In this document: piece by piece, positions 44,139 through 55,108 of the stretch | How the letters are laid out: each line of letters starts with the position of its first letter | How positions within the stretch are numbered: position 1 is the stretch's first letter | DNA from: Methylorubrum rhodinum | GTDB lineage: Bacteria; Pseudomonadota; Alphaproteobacteria; Rhizobiales; Beijerinckiaceae | Reading direction: 5' to 3' | Length of the DNA stretch: 64,000 nucleotides | Assembly (NCBI RefSeq): GCF_014199935.1 | Contig: NZ_JACHOP010000006.1 | Coordinates: forward strand, 124,001 to 188,000 | The notes under the pieces: model-generated | The model's input: only the letters and a program-made list of their open reading frames with translations | Database searches by the model: none | What the model was told of the DNA's origin: nothing | Position numbers and translations under genes: made by a program

Positions 44139-45335
44139 ATGGCGCGGTTCGGCGGACGGATGGCTTTGCTGTGCGGCGCGGCGCTGGCGCTCTCGGCCTG
44201 CGTCGGCGGGCCCGACGGGCCGCGGCCGGAGACGAACGCGGCCCCGCCGCCGGTCGCCGAGGCGGCCCCCGCTCCCGCGCCGGGGCAGCGGATCGGCACC
44301 GGATCGGTCAAGGTCGCGCTGATCGTGCCGCTGACCGGTCAGGGCGCGGCGGTGGGCGCCGCTTTGCGCAACGCCGCCGAACTCGCCTACGACGACTTCC
44401 AGAAGCCCGACCTGCAGATCCTCGTGAAGGACGACCGCGGCAGCCCCGAGGGTGCCCGCGAAGCCGCGCAAGGCGTGCTCGCGGAGGGCGCCGAGATCGT
44501 GCTGGGGCCGCTCTTCGCCGCCAACGTCCAGGCGGCGGGGGCGCTGGCCCGGGGCGCGGGCAAGCCGGTGGTGGCCTTCTCGACCGATGCCGGGGTGGCG
44601 GCGCGTGGCGTCTACCTCATCAGCTTCCTGCCGCAATCCGAGGTCGACCGCATCGTCGAGGAGGCGACCGCCGCCGGGCGCCGCTCCTTCGCCGCGCTGA
44701 TCCCCGAGACCACCTACGGCAACGCCGTCGAGGCGCAGTTCCGCGAGGCGGTGGCCCGGCGCGGGGCCCGCCTCGTCGCGATGGAGCGCTACCCGGCGGG
44801 CAATCCCGGCCCGGCGGTGGAGCGCCTGCGCGGCGTCGTGACGGGACCGGGCGCGCCCGCCGACGCCCTGTTCCTGCCCGACACGCCGGACGGGCTTTCG
44901 GCGGTCGCCCCCGCGCTGACGAAGGCCGGTTTCTCGCCCGGTCGGGTGCGCCCGATGGGGCTGGCGCTCTGGAACGACCCGCGGGTGCTGTCGCAACCCG
45001 CCTTCCAGGGCGGCTGGTTCGCCGCGCCCGACACCGCGGGTTTTTCAGGCTTTGCCCAGCGCTATCAGGCCCGCTTCGGCGCGGCCCCGCCGCGCGCCGC
45101 CTCGCTCGGCTACGACGCGGTCTCGCTCACGGCGGCGCTGGTGCGCCAATACGGCACCCAGCGTTTCGCCGACGCGACGCTGACGAGCCCCGCGGGCTTT
45201 TCGGGGCTGGAAGGCACCTTCCGCTTCCGCCCGGACGGGCTCAGCGAGCGGACGCTGGCGGTCTACGAGATTCGCGGGAATGCCGCGGCGGTGGTGAGCC
45301 CGGCGCCGAAGGTGCTGGGGCCTTCGGGGATTTGA
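44139..45335 (+). CDS. Penicillin-binding protein activator, LpoA-like lipoprotein
   Basis: A 398-residue lipoprotein. The lipobox is LALSAC (Cys21), then a Pro/Ala linker and a periplasmic-binding-protein-like fold of the LpoA C-domain / LivK type (KVALIVPLTGQGAAVGAALR, EIVLGPLFAANVQAAG, ALIPETTYGNAVEAQFREAV). In enterobacteria LpoA activates PBP1a; in alphaproteobacteria the role is inferred. It is divergent from rsmI, the gene order also seen near lpoA (yraM) and yraN in other proteobacteria. Confidence 0.87.
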   Translation: MARFGGRMALLCGAALALSACVGGPDGPRPETNAAPPPVAEAAPAPAPGQRIGTGSVKVALIVPLTGQGAAVGAALRNAAELAYDDFQKPDLQILVKDDRGSPEGAREAAQGVLAEGAEIVLGPLFAANVQAAGALARGAGKPVVAFSTDAGVAARGVYLISFLPQSEVDRIVEEATAAGRRSFAALIPETTYGNAVEAQFREAVARRGARLVAMERYPAGNPGPAVERLRGVVTGPGAPADALFLPDTPDGLSAVAPALTKAGFSPGRVRPMGLALWNDPRVLSQPAFQGGWFAAPDTAGFSGFAQRYQARFGAAPPRAASLGYDAVSLTAALVRQYGTQRFADATLTSPAGFSGLEGTFRFRPDGLSERTLAVYEIRGNAAAVVSPAPKVLGPSGI

Positions 45336-45435
45336 GGTTCAATCCTCACGATGTCCGCGCATCCCCTCTCCCCGCGTGCGGGGCGAGGGGATGCGGTTTG
45401 AGCCGCAGCGATCCAACGAAGGCCGTTTCGAACCG

Positions 45436-46611
45436 TCAGGCCGCCAGTTCCGCCACCACCGCGTTCAGCACCGGCGCCCCCCGCGGCGTCACCGCGATGC
45501 GGCCGTCCCGTTGCGCCACCAGCCCGTCGGCGACGAGCGCGGCGAGCCGGCCCGCATCGAGCGGGCGGCCCTTCAGCGCCGCGTAGCGGGCCGGGTCGAT
45601 GCCCTCGGCGAGCCGCAGGCCCATCATCAGGAACTCGTCGCCCTGGTCCTCGGCCGAGAGCGCTTCCGTCTCGACGATGCCGTGGCCGTCGCGCTCGACG
45701 CGGGCGAGCCAAGCCTCCGGCGCCTTCTCGGTCAGCGTGCCGGTGCGGCCCTCAGGCCAAACGAGGCGGCCGTGGGCGCCGGGGCCGATGCCGGCATACT
45801 CGCCGTAGCGCCAGTAGAGCTGGTTGTGGCGCGATTCCGCGCCGGGCTTAGCGTGGTTCGAGATCTCGTAGGCCGGCAGGCCCGCGCCCGAACAGATCTC
45901 CTGCGTCACGTCGTAGAGCGCGCGCGCAACGTCGTCGTCCGGCGGCACGAGGCGGCCGGTCTGGGCGAGGCCGAAGAACGGCGTGCCGGGCTCGATGGTG
46001 AGCTGATAGAGCGAGAGGTGCTCGGCGGCATGCGCGATGGCCTCGCGCAGTTCCTGGCCCCAAGCCTGCGGCGTCTGCTCGGGTCGGGCGTAGATGAGGT
46101 CGAACGAGAAGCGCTCGAAGTGGGTCGCCGCGACCCGCACCGCGGCGAGCGCCTCCTCGACCGAGTGCAGCCGCCCGAGCCGCTTGAGATCGGGGTCGTT
46201 CAGCGCCTGCACGCCGAGCGAGACGCGGTTCACCCCCGCCGCCCGGTAGCCGCGGAACCGGCCCGCCTCGACGCTGGTGGGGTTGGCCTCCAGCGTCACC
46301 TCGGCGTCGGAGGCGATGCTCCAGGCGCCCGCTACCGCATCGAGCAGGCCCGCCACCGTCTCGGGCGCCATCAGGGAGGGCGTGCCGCCGCCGAGGAAGA
46401 TACTGGTGACCGTACGCCCCGGCGCCAGCGCGGCGGCGTGGGCGATTTCTTTCTCGAAGGCCGCGAGGAAGCGCGGCTGGTCGACGCCGCCGTGGCGGAC
46501 ATGGCTGTTGAAGTCGCAATACGGGCACTTCGCCGCGCAGAACGGCCAGTGCAGGTAGAGGCCGAAGCCCGCGTCGCGGGTCGGATGGTCGGGCGGTGTC
46601 ACGGGGGGCAT
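45436..46611 (-). CDS. hemW: Radical SAM heme chaperone HemW
   Basis: A 391-residue radical SAM protein. The cluster motif is CAAKCPYC (Cys25, Cys29, Cys32), followed by TSIFLGGGTPSLM and LEANPTSVEAGRF. The CxxxCxxC plus the extra Cys-Asp-Phe pattern is that of HemW rather than HemN, so it should deliver heme rather than oxidise coproporphyrinogen. It lies downstream of rph and rdgB, separated by a palindromic repeat. Confidence 0.93.
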   Translation of the reverse strand: MPPVTPPDHPTRDAGFGLYLHWPFCAAKCPYCDFNSHVRHGGVDQPRFLAAFEKEIAHAAALAPGRTVTSIFLGGGTPSLMAPETVAGLLDAVAGAWSIASDAEVTLEANPTSVEAGRFRGYRAAGVNRVSLGVQALNDPDLKRLGRLHSVEEALAAVRVAATHFERFSFDLIYARPEQTPQAWGQELREAIAHAAEHLSLYQLTIEPGTPFFGLAQTGRLVPPDDDVARALYDVTQEICSGAGLPAYEISNHAKPGAESRHNQLYWRYGEYAGIGPGAHGRLVWPEGRTGTLTEKAPEAWLARVERDGHGIVETEALSAEDQGDEFLMMGLRLAEGIDPARYAALKGRPLDAGRLAALVADGLVAQRDGRIAVTPRGAPVLNAVVAELAA

Positions 46612-46641
46612 TCTTTTGCTGGTCGAGCCGTCTCCCCTCCA

Positions 46642-46768
46642 CCCAACCTCCTCATCCTGAGGTGCCGCGAAGCGGCCTCGAAGGAGGGCTCCAGTACGCT
46701 CAGCGATGTCTGGAGCCCTCCTTCGAGGCCTCCGCTTCGCTGCGGCACCTCAGGATGAGGGGGTTGGG
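46642..46768. repeat. ~127-base inverted repeat, family B, copy 3
   Basis: Arms cccaacctcctcatcctgag with gtgcc, and ggcacctcaggatgaggg then ggttggg; inner arms ggcctcgaaggagggctcc and ggagccctccttcgaggcc identical to copy 1. It lies between rdgB and hemW on the same strand. Confidence 0.88.
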
Positions 46769-46821
46769 TGGGGGAAGTGGCTTTGAGCGCGATGTAGGCC
46801 CTTCGCCCGCCGCTTGAAAGC

Positions 46822-47475
46822 TCATCCCGGCCGGCGCAGGCAGGCGGCGGCCAGCGTCACGAAGGCCCGCGCCCTGTGCGACAGGGCGTTGCCGCTCTGC
46901 CAATCGACACCGTGCTTCTCCTCGGACGAGATCTCGCCGAAGGTGCGGTCGAGCCCATCGGGCCGGAACATCGGGTCGTAGCCGAAGCCGAGCGCGCCGC
47001 GGGGCGCCACGAGATCGCCGAAGACGCGGCCCTCGAACAGTTCGGTATGGCCGTCGGGCCAAGCCAGCACGAGGGCGGAGACGAAGTGGGCGCGCCGGTC
47101 GGTGGCGCCGCGCTTGGCGAGTTCCGCCTCGATCCGGGCCATGGCGCCGGAAAAGTCCTTGTCCGGGCCGGCCCAGCGGGCGGAGAACAGGCCCGGCGCG
47201 CCGTCGAGGGCATCGACGCAGAGGCCTGAATCGTCGGCGAAGGCCGGGAGGTCCGAGGCTTCGGCCGCGGCGATTGCCTTGATCGCCGCGTTCTCGGAGA
47301 ACATCGTCCCGGTCTCGTCGGGCTCGGCTAGCCCGAGTTCGCCGGCCGAGACGGCCTCGACGCCGAAGGGCGCGAGCAATTCGCGCATCTCCACGAGCTT
47401 TCCGGCATTGTGGGTCGCGATGACGACCTTGCCGGTGAGGATGCGGTGTTCGCTCACGCGATCACTTTGGCTCAT
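46822..47475 (-). CDS. rdgB: Non-canonical purine NTP pyrophosphatase (ITPase)
   Basis: A 217-residue enzyme that removes dITP and XTP. It contains [60 protein letters not shown] and [12 protein letters not shown]. The ATG overlaps the rph stop (ATGA), the usual rph-rdgB coupling. Confidence 0.95.
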   Translation of the reverse strand: MSQSDRVSEHRILTGKVVIATHNAGKLVEMRELLAPFGVEAVSAGELGLAEPDETGTMFSENAAIKAIAAAEASDLPAFADDSGLCVDALDGAPGLFSARWAGPDKDFSGAMARIEAELAKRGATDRRAHFVSALVLAWPDGHTELFEGRVFGDLVAPRGALGFGYDPMFRPDGLDRTFGEISSEEKHGVDWQSGNALSHRARAFVTLAAACLRRPG

Positions 47476-48185
47476 GCGATCACCTGCCGCTGCAACTCGA
47501 CCAGTTGAGCGATGCCGGCCTTGGCCAGCCCGAGCAGTTCGGTGAACTGCGCCTCCGAGAACGGCTCGCCCTCGGCGGTGCCCTGCACCTCGACGATGCC
47601 GCCCTTGGCCGTAAGCACGAAGTTGGCGTCGGTCTCGGCCGCCGAGTCCTCGGCATAGTCGAGGTCGAGCACCGGCTGGCCCTTGTAGAGACCGCAGGAG
47701 ACCGCCGCGACGTGGTCCCTCAGGGGATCGACCGAGATGATCGAGCGCGAGCGCATCCAGGCGAGGCAATCGTGGAGCGCGACCCAGGCCCCGGTGATCG
47801 AGGCGGTGCGGGTGCCGCCGTCGGCCTGGATCACGTCGCAATCGATGGTGATCTGCCGCTCGCCCAGAGCCGGCAGGTTGGTGACGGCGCGGAGGCTACG
47901 GCCGATCAGCCGCTGGATCTCCTGCGTGCGGCCGGACGGCTTGCCCGAATTGACCTCGCGGCGCGTGCGCTCGTGGGTGGCGCGCGGCAGCATCGCGTAC
48001 TCGGCGGTGACCCAGCCCTTGCCCGAGCCGCGCAGCCACGGCGGCCCGCGCTCTTCGAGGGTGGCGGTGCAGAGCACGCGGGTGTTGCCGAAGCTCACGA
48101 GGCAGGAGCCTTCCGCGTAGCGGGCCACCGCCCGCTCCAGCGTGACGGCACGCAATTCGTCGGGCGCGCGCTTGGACGGCCGCAT
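47472..48185 (-). CDS. rph: Ribonuclease PH
   Basis: A 237-residue phosphorolytic 3'-5' RNase for tRNA trimming. It starts [20 protein letters not shown] and carries RNA-site stretches [20 protein letters not shown] and [20 protein letters not shown], plus the phosphate-site region [10 protein letters not shown]-like [20 protein letters not shown]. The length is normal. Confidence 0.96.
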   Translation of the reverse strand: MRPSKRAPDELRAVTLERAVARYAEGSCLVSFGNTRVLCTATLEERGPPWLRGSGKGWVTAEYAMLPRATHERTRREVNSGKPSGRTQEIQRLIGRSLRAVTNLPALGERQITIDCDVIQADGGTRTASITGAWVALHDCLAWMRSRSIISVDPLRDHVAAVSCGLYKGQPVLDLDYAEDSAAETDANFVLTAKGGIVEVQGTAEGEPFSEAQFTELLGLAKAGIAQLVELQRQVIA

Positions 48186-48344
48186 CCGAGGGGTTCTCCA
48201 CGATCAGGATTCGGAAGTGGGCGCTCTTAGGCGTTGCGAGGCCAAGCGGCAACTCCGGTCCGGACATGACAAGGGCCGCCAACCCGGAGGATGGCAGCCC
48301 CGAAAGGCGCTTCCGACTTACGAAGCACCGATCCGCCGAGACAC

Positions 48345-48662
48345 TCAGCGGTAGTGACGGTGATGGCGCATCATGTGGTGACGCATCATGTGCCGGCGCA
48401 TCATGTGGCGGCGGTGATGGCGCATGTGGTGGCGATGCATGTGCCGGTGATGGCGCATGCCGCGACGGTGGCCGTAGCCGTAGGCGACCGGGGTGGCCTC
48501 GGTGGCGGCGGCCGCATTGGCCTCGGCCGGCACGGTGATCGGCGCCGCTTCCGCCTGATGCGGCGCGGCAGCGAGGCCGAAGCCCGAGAGGGCGATCGCG
48601 ACCGCCGCGACCTTGAGAAGGTTCCTTGAGGCGCCGAACTTCACGGGCGTTCTCCACTTCAT
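48345..48662 (-). CDS. Secreted His/Met/Arg-rich small protein
   Basis: A 105-residue protein. The signal-like start (NLLKVAAVAIALSGFGLAAA, cleavage near QAEA) precedes a short Ala-rich spacer. A tail of about 35 residues then consists almost only of His, Arg and Met (HRRHMMRRHMMRHHMMRHHR). Such tails bind copper, nickel or other metals, or DNA. It is not a family I can name. I chose the ATG at 48662, which begins the basic signal n-region. Confidence 0.72.
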   Translation of the reverse strand: MKWRTPVKFGASRNLLKVAAVAIALSGFGLAAAPHQAEAAPITVPAEANAAAATEATPVAYGYGHRRGMRHHRHMHRHHMRHHRRHMMRRHMMRHHMMRHHRHYR

Positions 48663-48859
48663 GGGGAATTTTATGGTGTCGATCCGCGCGCCGGGAGGCG
48701 TTCGGCCCTGCCCTAACCGCGCGTGGGGGTGGAACGATCCCTCCGGCCGTCGAGATCGTTGACGGACCGTCGATCCCGTCGCGCGCTTTCGAGGCAAGCG
48801 GGGAGGATTGATCGCGGGCGGCCTTGCGCCCACAATCCCCCACCCAGCCGAGTTCACCT

Positions 48860-49951
48860 TTGTCCGAGATCCCCTTCAACACCGTGCGTCACCAGCCCCA
48901 GGCGCTCTCCGCCCTCAACGAGCGCGCCCGCGAGATCTTCCGGCAGATCGTCGAGAGCTACGTCACCACCGGCGAGCCGGTGGGATCGCGCAACCTCGCG
49001 CGCATCCTGCCGATGAGCCTGTCGCCGGCCTCGATCCGCAACGTCATGGCGGATCTGGAGCATTCCGGCCTGATCTTCGCCCCCCACACCTCGGCCGGGC
49101 GGCTGCCGACCGAGATGGGCCTGCGTTTCTTCGTCGATGCCATGATGGAGATCGGCGACGTCGACCGCGAGGAGAAGGCCCGCATCGAGGCGCAGATGCA
49201 GGCGGCGGCCTCGCGCCACACCTTCGATTCCGCGCTCGCCGAGGCCTCGACGCTGCTCTCGGGCATCTCGCGGGGGGCCGGCGTGGTGCTGACCACCAAG
49301 GTCGATGCCGGCCTCAAGCATGTCGAGTTCGTGCGCCTCGACGCCGGCCGGGCGCTGGTGGTGCTGGTCTCGACCGACGGCACGGTGGAGAACCGCCTCG
49401 TCGACCTGCCGCCGGGCCTGCCCGCGAGCGCGCTGCAGGAGGCCTCGAACTTCCTCAACGCGCGGCTGCGCGGGCGCACCCTCGACGCGCTGCGGGCCGA
49501 CATCGAGGCCGGCCGCAAGGCGATGAAGAGCGAGCTCGACGCGCTGACCGAGCGGCTGGTCGATGCCGGGCTCGCCACCACCGTCGGCCCGTCCGAGGCG
49601 CGCCAGCTCATCGTGCGCGGGCAGGCCAACCTGCTGGACGATCTCCGCGCGGCCGAGGATCTCGAGCGCATCCGCCTGCTGTTCAACGATCTCGAGACCC
49701 AGAAGGACGTGATCGAGCTGCTGGCCCGCGCCGAGCAGGGCGACGGGGTGCGCATCTTCATCGGCTCGGAGAACAAGCTTTTTTCGCTCTCCGGCTCCTC
49801 CATGATCGCCGCGCCGTTCCGCGACAGCGCCCAGAAGATCGTCGGCGTCGTCGGCGTCATCGGCCCGACCCGGCTCAACTACGCCCGCATCGTCCCGATG
49901 GTCGACTACACCGCCCGCGTGGTCTCGGGGCTGCTCGACCGGCCGCGATAG
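48860..49951 (+). CDS. hrcA: Heat-inducible transcription repressor HrcA
   Basis: About 363 residues. It shows the winged-helix N-terminus [40 protein letters not shown] and [20 protein letters not shown] with AGRLPT, then the GAF-like dimerisation part ([20 protein letters not shown] motif as [20 protein letters not shown]). It represses groE-type operons at CIRCE elements. The start is uncertain: TTG at 48860 begins [12 protein letters not shown]; another TTG lies at 48824. grpE, the common next gene, is not here. Confidence 0.92.
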   Translation: MSEIPFNTVRHQPQALSALNERAREIFRQIVESYVTTGEPVGSRNLARILPMSLSPASIRNVMADLEHSGLIFAPHTSAGRLPTEMGLRFFVDAMMEIGDVDREEKARIEAQMQAAASRHTFDSALAEASTLLSGISRGAGVVLTTKVDAGLKHVEFVRLDAGRALVVLVSTDGTVENRLVDLPPGLPASALQEASNFLNARLRGRTLDALRADIEAGRKAMKSELDALTERLVDAGLATTVGPSEARQLIVRGQANLLDDLRAAEDLERIRLLFNDLETQKDVIELLARAEQGDGVRIFIGSENKLFSLSGSSMIAAPFRDSAQKIVGVVGVIGPTRLNYARIVPMVDYTARVVSGLLDRPR

Positions 49952-50039
49952 GGCGCGCCGACGGAAGCGGTGAACTGGCGCGGCATCGTCCACGTTGGTG
50001 GATGGAACGTGCCGAACCATCGACTTCGGAGTCTCCGAC

Positions 50040-50648
50040 GTGTCCCCTGCCTCCATCCGCCTCGCCCTCGCCCTGACGCTCGGTCTTGCGCTGCCGAGCG
50101 CGCCGGCCTTCGCCGAGGGCGCCGCGCCCTTCCTCGCCAAGAGCCCGGCCGGGACGGTGCGCGGCTCGAAATTCGTCGGTGTGCCGGTGATCGGGATGGA
50201 CCATGTCCGCGTCGGCGAGATCGAGGAACTGCTGATCGACGGCTCCGGCCAGATCCGCGCCGTGGTGATCGGCGTCGGCGGCTTTCTGGGCGTCGGCGAG
50301 AAGTCGGTGGCGGTGCCCTTCGACGCGTTCGCCTGGAACACCGGCGACGTGTCGCTCACCAGCGGCCCGTCCTCGGTGGTGAAGGTCGACAACGCGCCGA
50401 GCCAGGCTGCGGCCGACAAGGCGACGCCCGAGACGATGCCGGGCTCCAAGACCAGCAGCGATGTGCTCGGCGCCGTGCAGAACCAGCAAGGCGACCGGGT
50501 GACCGACGCCACCGGCTCGGTCGAGGCCGCACGGCCGTCCGAACGCCCCGCCACCGTCCTGGCCGGTGACAAGATCGTTCACGCCGAGGTGCGCCTTACC
50601 AAGGCGCAGCTTCAGGACGCCCCGGCCTTCACGATCAAGGGCGACTGA
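50040..50648 (+). CDS. Exported PRC-barrel domain protein
   Basis: A 202-residue protein. It has a signal peptide (RLALALTLGLALPSAPAFA) and a PRC-barrel domain (GSKFVGVPVIGMDHVRVGEI, then EELLIDGSGQIRAVVIGVGG and FLGVGEKSVAVPFDAF). A polar tail follows. PRC-barrels act as protein- or RNA-contact modules; exported forms in alphaproteobacteria have unknown roles. I chose the GTG at 50040, 8 bases after ggag, because it begins the signal peptide. Confidence 0.82.
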   Translation: MSPASIRLALALTLGLALPSAPAFAEGAAPFLAKSPAGTVRGSKFVGVPVIGMDHVRVGEIEELLIDGSGQIRAVVIGVGGFLGVGEKSVAVPFDAFAWNTGDVSLTSGPSSVVKVDNAPSQAAADKATPETMPGSKTSSDVLGAVQNQQGDRVTDATGSVEAARPSERPATVLAGDKIVHAEVRLTKAQLQDAPAFTIKGD

Positions 50649-51056
50649 GCGCTCTTTTACCTCACTCAGGTCCTCGGGAGGCGCGATGCGGGCCATCGCC
50701 GCCGCCGTCCCGCTCCGGGCGATCAGCCCGCTCAAGCGCCGGCGCAAGCGACGCACCCGGCGCCGCCGATCCCGGTATCCGGTCCGTCCGGTTCCGACTC
50801 GGCCGCCGCGACCGGTCTCGATGGGATCTCGGTGAGCCTGCTCATGGCCCGCGCGGTGCCGGGCCTGTGAGTCGTCGCTCGCCGGAGACCATCGGGGCCG
50901 CCGCGGCGGTCATCGAATCGGCCCCCCACTGTCGGGAATCGACGGCGACCGGCGCGAGCCATCGTCACAGGTGACAGCGGCGGCGCGCGACTGCCAGACT
51001 GGCGGGGTCACGATTCGGCCTCACCCGCAAGCCATCGGCAAGCTAAGATCTACTGC
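50649..51056. other. 408-base region without a supported gene
   Basis: A 49-codon Arg-rich frame at 50686-50835 with a nearby gggagg was considered and not accepted. The end of the stretch (tcacaggtgac, 50964-50974) is weakly palindromic. It presumably holds the mmcB promoter. Confidence 0.4.
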
Positions 51057-51557
51057 ATGTCCACAGCCCTCGCGTCGCCGGCCCTCGCGCATGTCGTCCT
51101 GCCGCCCGACCGGCGGCAGTCGCCCACCGCGCTCAACATCCAGCGCGGGGTGCGGCGTCTGTTCGCCGAGATGGGCTGCGTCACGCTGCCGGAATTCTCC
51201 CTCGCCAACGGCCGCCGGGCCGACGTGATCGCGCTCTGCGGGGCGGGCAAACTGACGATCGTCGAGATCAAGTCGAGCGTCGCCGACTTCCGCGCCGACC
51301 GGAAATGGCCGGATTACCGCGATTACTGCGACCGCTTTTTCTTTGCGATCCCCGAGAGCGTGCCCGAAACCCTGATCCCGGAGGAGTGCGGCCTGATCGT
51401 CGCCGATGCCTTCGGCGCCGCGATCCTGCGCGAGCCGGCGGCCCACCCCTTGAGCGGCCCGCGGCGCAAGGCCGTGACCCTGCGCTTCGCCCACTTCGCC
51501 GCCGGGCTGCTGCACGCGCTGGCCGATCCCGGTGCGATCCGCGAGGGCGCGCTGTAG
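51057..51557 (+). CDS. mmcB: MmcB family DNA repair protein
   Basis: A 166-residue PD-(D/E)xK-like nuclease-fold protein of the MmcB family, conserved in alphaproteobacteria and implicated in DNA damage tolerance. The core is GRRADVIALCGAGKLTIVEI then KSSVADFRADRKWPDYRDYC, giving the Asp, Glu-x-Lys catalytic set. It is expressed towards and converges on the RHH gene, three bases apart. Confidence 0.88.
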   Translation: MSTALASPALAHVVLPPDRRQSPTALNIQRGVRRLFAEMGCVTLPEFSLANGRRADVIALCGAGKLTIVEIKSSVADFRADRKWPDYRDYCDRFFFAIPESVPETLIPEECGLIVADAFGAAILREPAAHPLSGPRRKAVTLRFAHFAAGLLHALADPGAIREGAL

Positions 51558-51560
51558 CGG

Positions 51561-51803
51561 TCAGCTTTTCGTTTCGGTCTGCACCGTTCGCAGCACGTGC
51601 ACGCGGATCGCCGAGGACAGGTTGCGCCCGGCCCGCTCTGCATCGATCCGGCCGATGAGCGCCTGAACCGACAGACCTTCCGCCCGTGCGATCCCCTGGA
51701 GCGCCTCCCAGAACTCCGCCTCCAGCGAGACGCTGGTGCGGTGGCCCGCGATCATCACCGAGCGTTTGGCGACGCCCTCCGGCGCGGGGCGCGCTTTCGT
51801 CAT
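51561..51803 (-). CDS. Ribbon-helix-helix domain protein
   Basis: An 80-residue protein with a ribbon-helix-helix domain: RSVMIAGHRTSVSLEAEFWE (strand and first helix) and LQGIARAEGLSVQALIGRID (second helix). This type (RHH_4) is common in alphaproteobacteria and often follows DUF4169. It may bind DNA as a dimer. The ATG overlaps the DUF4169 stop by four bases. Confidence 0.85.
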   Translation of the reverse strand: MTKARPAPEGVAKRSVMIAGHRTSVSLEAEFWEALQGIARAEGLSVQALIGRIDAERAGRNLSSAIRVHVLRTVQTETKS

Positions 51804-51991
51804 TCCTTGTCGGGGTCGGTCAGGCGGTGGCCCTCGTGGCGGGTGGCCTCGATCGCCTTGCGGGTCTCCGCGAGCGTCTTGGCCTTCTTCGGGCGGCCGA
51901 ACAGCACGCGGTTCTCGGCGGCCTTGGCCTCGCGCTCGGCCTTCTCGCGAGCCTTGCGCACCTGCCGCAGGTTGATGATCTCGGCCACCAC
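51800..51991 (-). CDS. DUF4169 family small protein
   Basis: A 63-residue highly charged helical protein: EIINLRQVRKAREKAEREAK then AAENRVLFGRPKKAKTLAET. Function unknown. It sits between fumC (61 bases upstream) and the RHH gene on one strand, a gene trio conserved in alphaproteobacteria. Confidence 0.87.
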   Translation of the reverse strand: MVAEIINLRQVRKAREKAEREAKAAENRVLFGRPKKAKTLAETRKAIEATRHEGHRLTDPDKE

Positions 51992-52052
51992 ATCGTCCTC
52001 CGCCGGGATTTCGGCGCGAAAAAATTTCCCGCGCCGAATCAGGAGTTTGCGC

Positions 52053-53483
<1,431 letters not shown>

Positions 53484-53605
53484 CGTGGCCTCTTCGTTGG
53501 CTCGGATCGGCCCCTACTTAACGAAGCCGAGGCTTGAGCGCGATGGCGCCCCACCATGGGGTGTGACGCAATTTCTTGTCCGTCACCGCGAAGGTTCGAC
53601 AGCCG

Positions 53606-55012
53606 ATGTCCGACACGGCGCTTCTCACGGCACAAGCTGTCGCAGACACAAAACCCTTCCGTCCGAAGGTGCCGCCGCCGCTGACCCGGCCGCTCGGCCT
53701 GTTCGCCTTCCTCAAGGCGGTGCGCGAGAACCCCATCGCCACGTGGATGCAGGCGCACTTCGAAGAGTTCGTCGTGGCCGGCGAGGGCGCGATGGGCCGC
53801 ATCACGGTCGTGAGCGATCCCGATCTCGTGCGCTACCTCTTGGTCGAGAACGGCGCCAACTACCGCAAGGACGATCTCCAGCGCCGCGTCCTGGCGCCGG
53901 GCCTCGGCAACGGCCTGCTCACGGCCGAGGGCGACGAGTGGCGCCTGCAGCGGCGCACCCTGGCGCCGATCTTTTCCGCCCGCCACGTCGCGGGCTTCAC
54001 CGCGCAGATGGACAAGGCCGGCGCCCGCGTCGCCAAGCGGCTCGCGCGGCGCGACGGCGCCAGCATCGACGTCGTGCTGGAGATGACCCGCACCACGCTG
54101 GACGTGCTGGAGCGGACGATTTTCACGCAGGGGCTTTCCGGCGATCCCGACGCCCTCGGGCGGGCGCTCACGCGGCTGCTCGAATCGATCGGGCCGATCG
54201 ACCCCCTCGACGTGTTCGGCGTGCCGGGCTTCGTGCCCCGCCTCGGGCGGCTGAAGGCGCGGCCCGCGCTCCGCTACTTCGCCGAAGTGGTCGACGAGTT
54301 GCTGGACCGGCGCAAGGCTGCGCTCGCCCGCGGCGAGGCGCCCCACGACCTGATGACCCTGCTGCTCGCCGCGCAGGATCCGGAATCCGGCAAGGGCCTC
54401 TCGGATCTGGAGGTGAAGGCCAACATCGTCACCTTCATCGCCGCCGGCCACGAGACCACCGCCAACGCCCTGACCTGGGCGCTCTACTGCGTGTCGCAGG
54501 ATGAGGGCGTGCGCGACCGCCTTGAGGCGGAGGCCGACGCCGCGCTCGGCGAGGACGGCGCGATGAGCCTCGACCGGCTCCCCTTCGCGAAGGCCGTGAT
54601 GGAGGAGACCATGCGGCTATTCCCGCCGGTGCCGTTCCTCAGCCGTCAGGCCCTGCGCGACGACCGGATCGGGCGCGTGAAGATTCCGCGTAACTCCACC
54701 GTCATCATCGCCCCCTACGTGATGCAGCGCCACAAGCGCCTGTGGGAGGCGCCCGACGCCTTCATTCCTGACCGCTTCCTCGGTGAGCGGCGCGATGCGG
54801 TGCGGCGCTTCTCCTACCTGCCGTTCGGCGCGGGACCCCGCATCTGCATCGGCCAGAGCTTCTCCTTGCAGGAGGCGACGCTGGTGCTCGCCCACGTGGT
54901 CCGCGCGGTGCGTCTCACCCTGCCGCCGGACCATCCGCCGGTGACGCCGCTGCACCGCGTGACGCTGCGGCCGAAGGAGGGCCTGCGGATGGTGACGGCG
55001 CGTCGCCACTGA
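53606..55012 (+). CDS. Cytochrome P450
   Basis: A 468-residue P450. The oxygen-binding helix is AGHETT (280-285), the ExxR is at 334-337 (EETMRLFPPVPFLSR), and the heme loop is FGAGPRICIG with Cys414. The extended K-helix and class II-like spacing resemble CYP4/CYP102-type fatty acid hydroxylases, but the substrate is unknown. No ferredoxin or reductase gene is adjacent. I chose the ATG at 53606; an in-frame TTG at 53576 adds ten residues. Confidence 0.93.
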   Translation: MSDTALLTAQAVADTKPFRPKVPPPLTRPLGLFAFLKAVRENPIATWMQAHFEEFVVAGEGAMGRITVVSDPDLVRYLLVENGANYRKDDLQRRVLAPGLGNGLLTAEGDEWRLQRRTLAPIFSARHVAGFTAQMDKAGARVAKRLARRDGASIDVVLEMTRTTLDVLERTIFTQGLSGDPDALGRALTRLLESIGPIDPLDVFGVPGFVPRLGRLKARPALRYFAEVVDELLDRRKAALARGEAPHDLMTLLLAAQDPESGKGLSDLEVKANIVTFIAAGHETTANALTWALYCVSQDEGVRDRLEAEADAALGEDGAMSLDRLPFAKAVMEETMRLFPPVPFLSRQALRDDRIGRVKIPRNSTVIIAPYVMQRHKRLWEAPDAFIPDRFLGERRDAVRRFSYLPFGAGPRICIGQSFSLQEATLVLAHVVRAVRLTLPPDHPPVTPLHRVTLRPKEGLRMVTARRH

Positions 55013-55108
55013 TCGCGCGGCTCCCGAAACGCTGCGACCGTTTCGCACTGCACTGGCCGGACGGTCCAGCTGGGCTAATTGAAACGCTTCCAGAGTGGGA
55101 GTCCGCCC

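Noticed and set aside
50686-50835. 49-codon Arg-rich frame with a gggagg ribosome site
   Set aside because: Low complexity driven by GC-rich repeats, no domain, and an ordinary intergenic look; could be real but I cannot support it.
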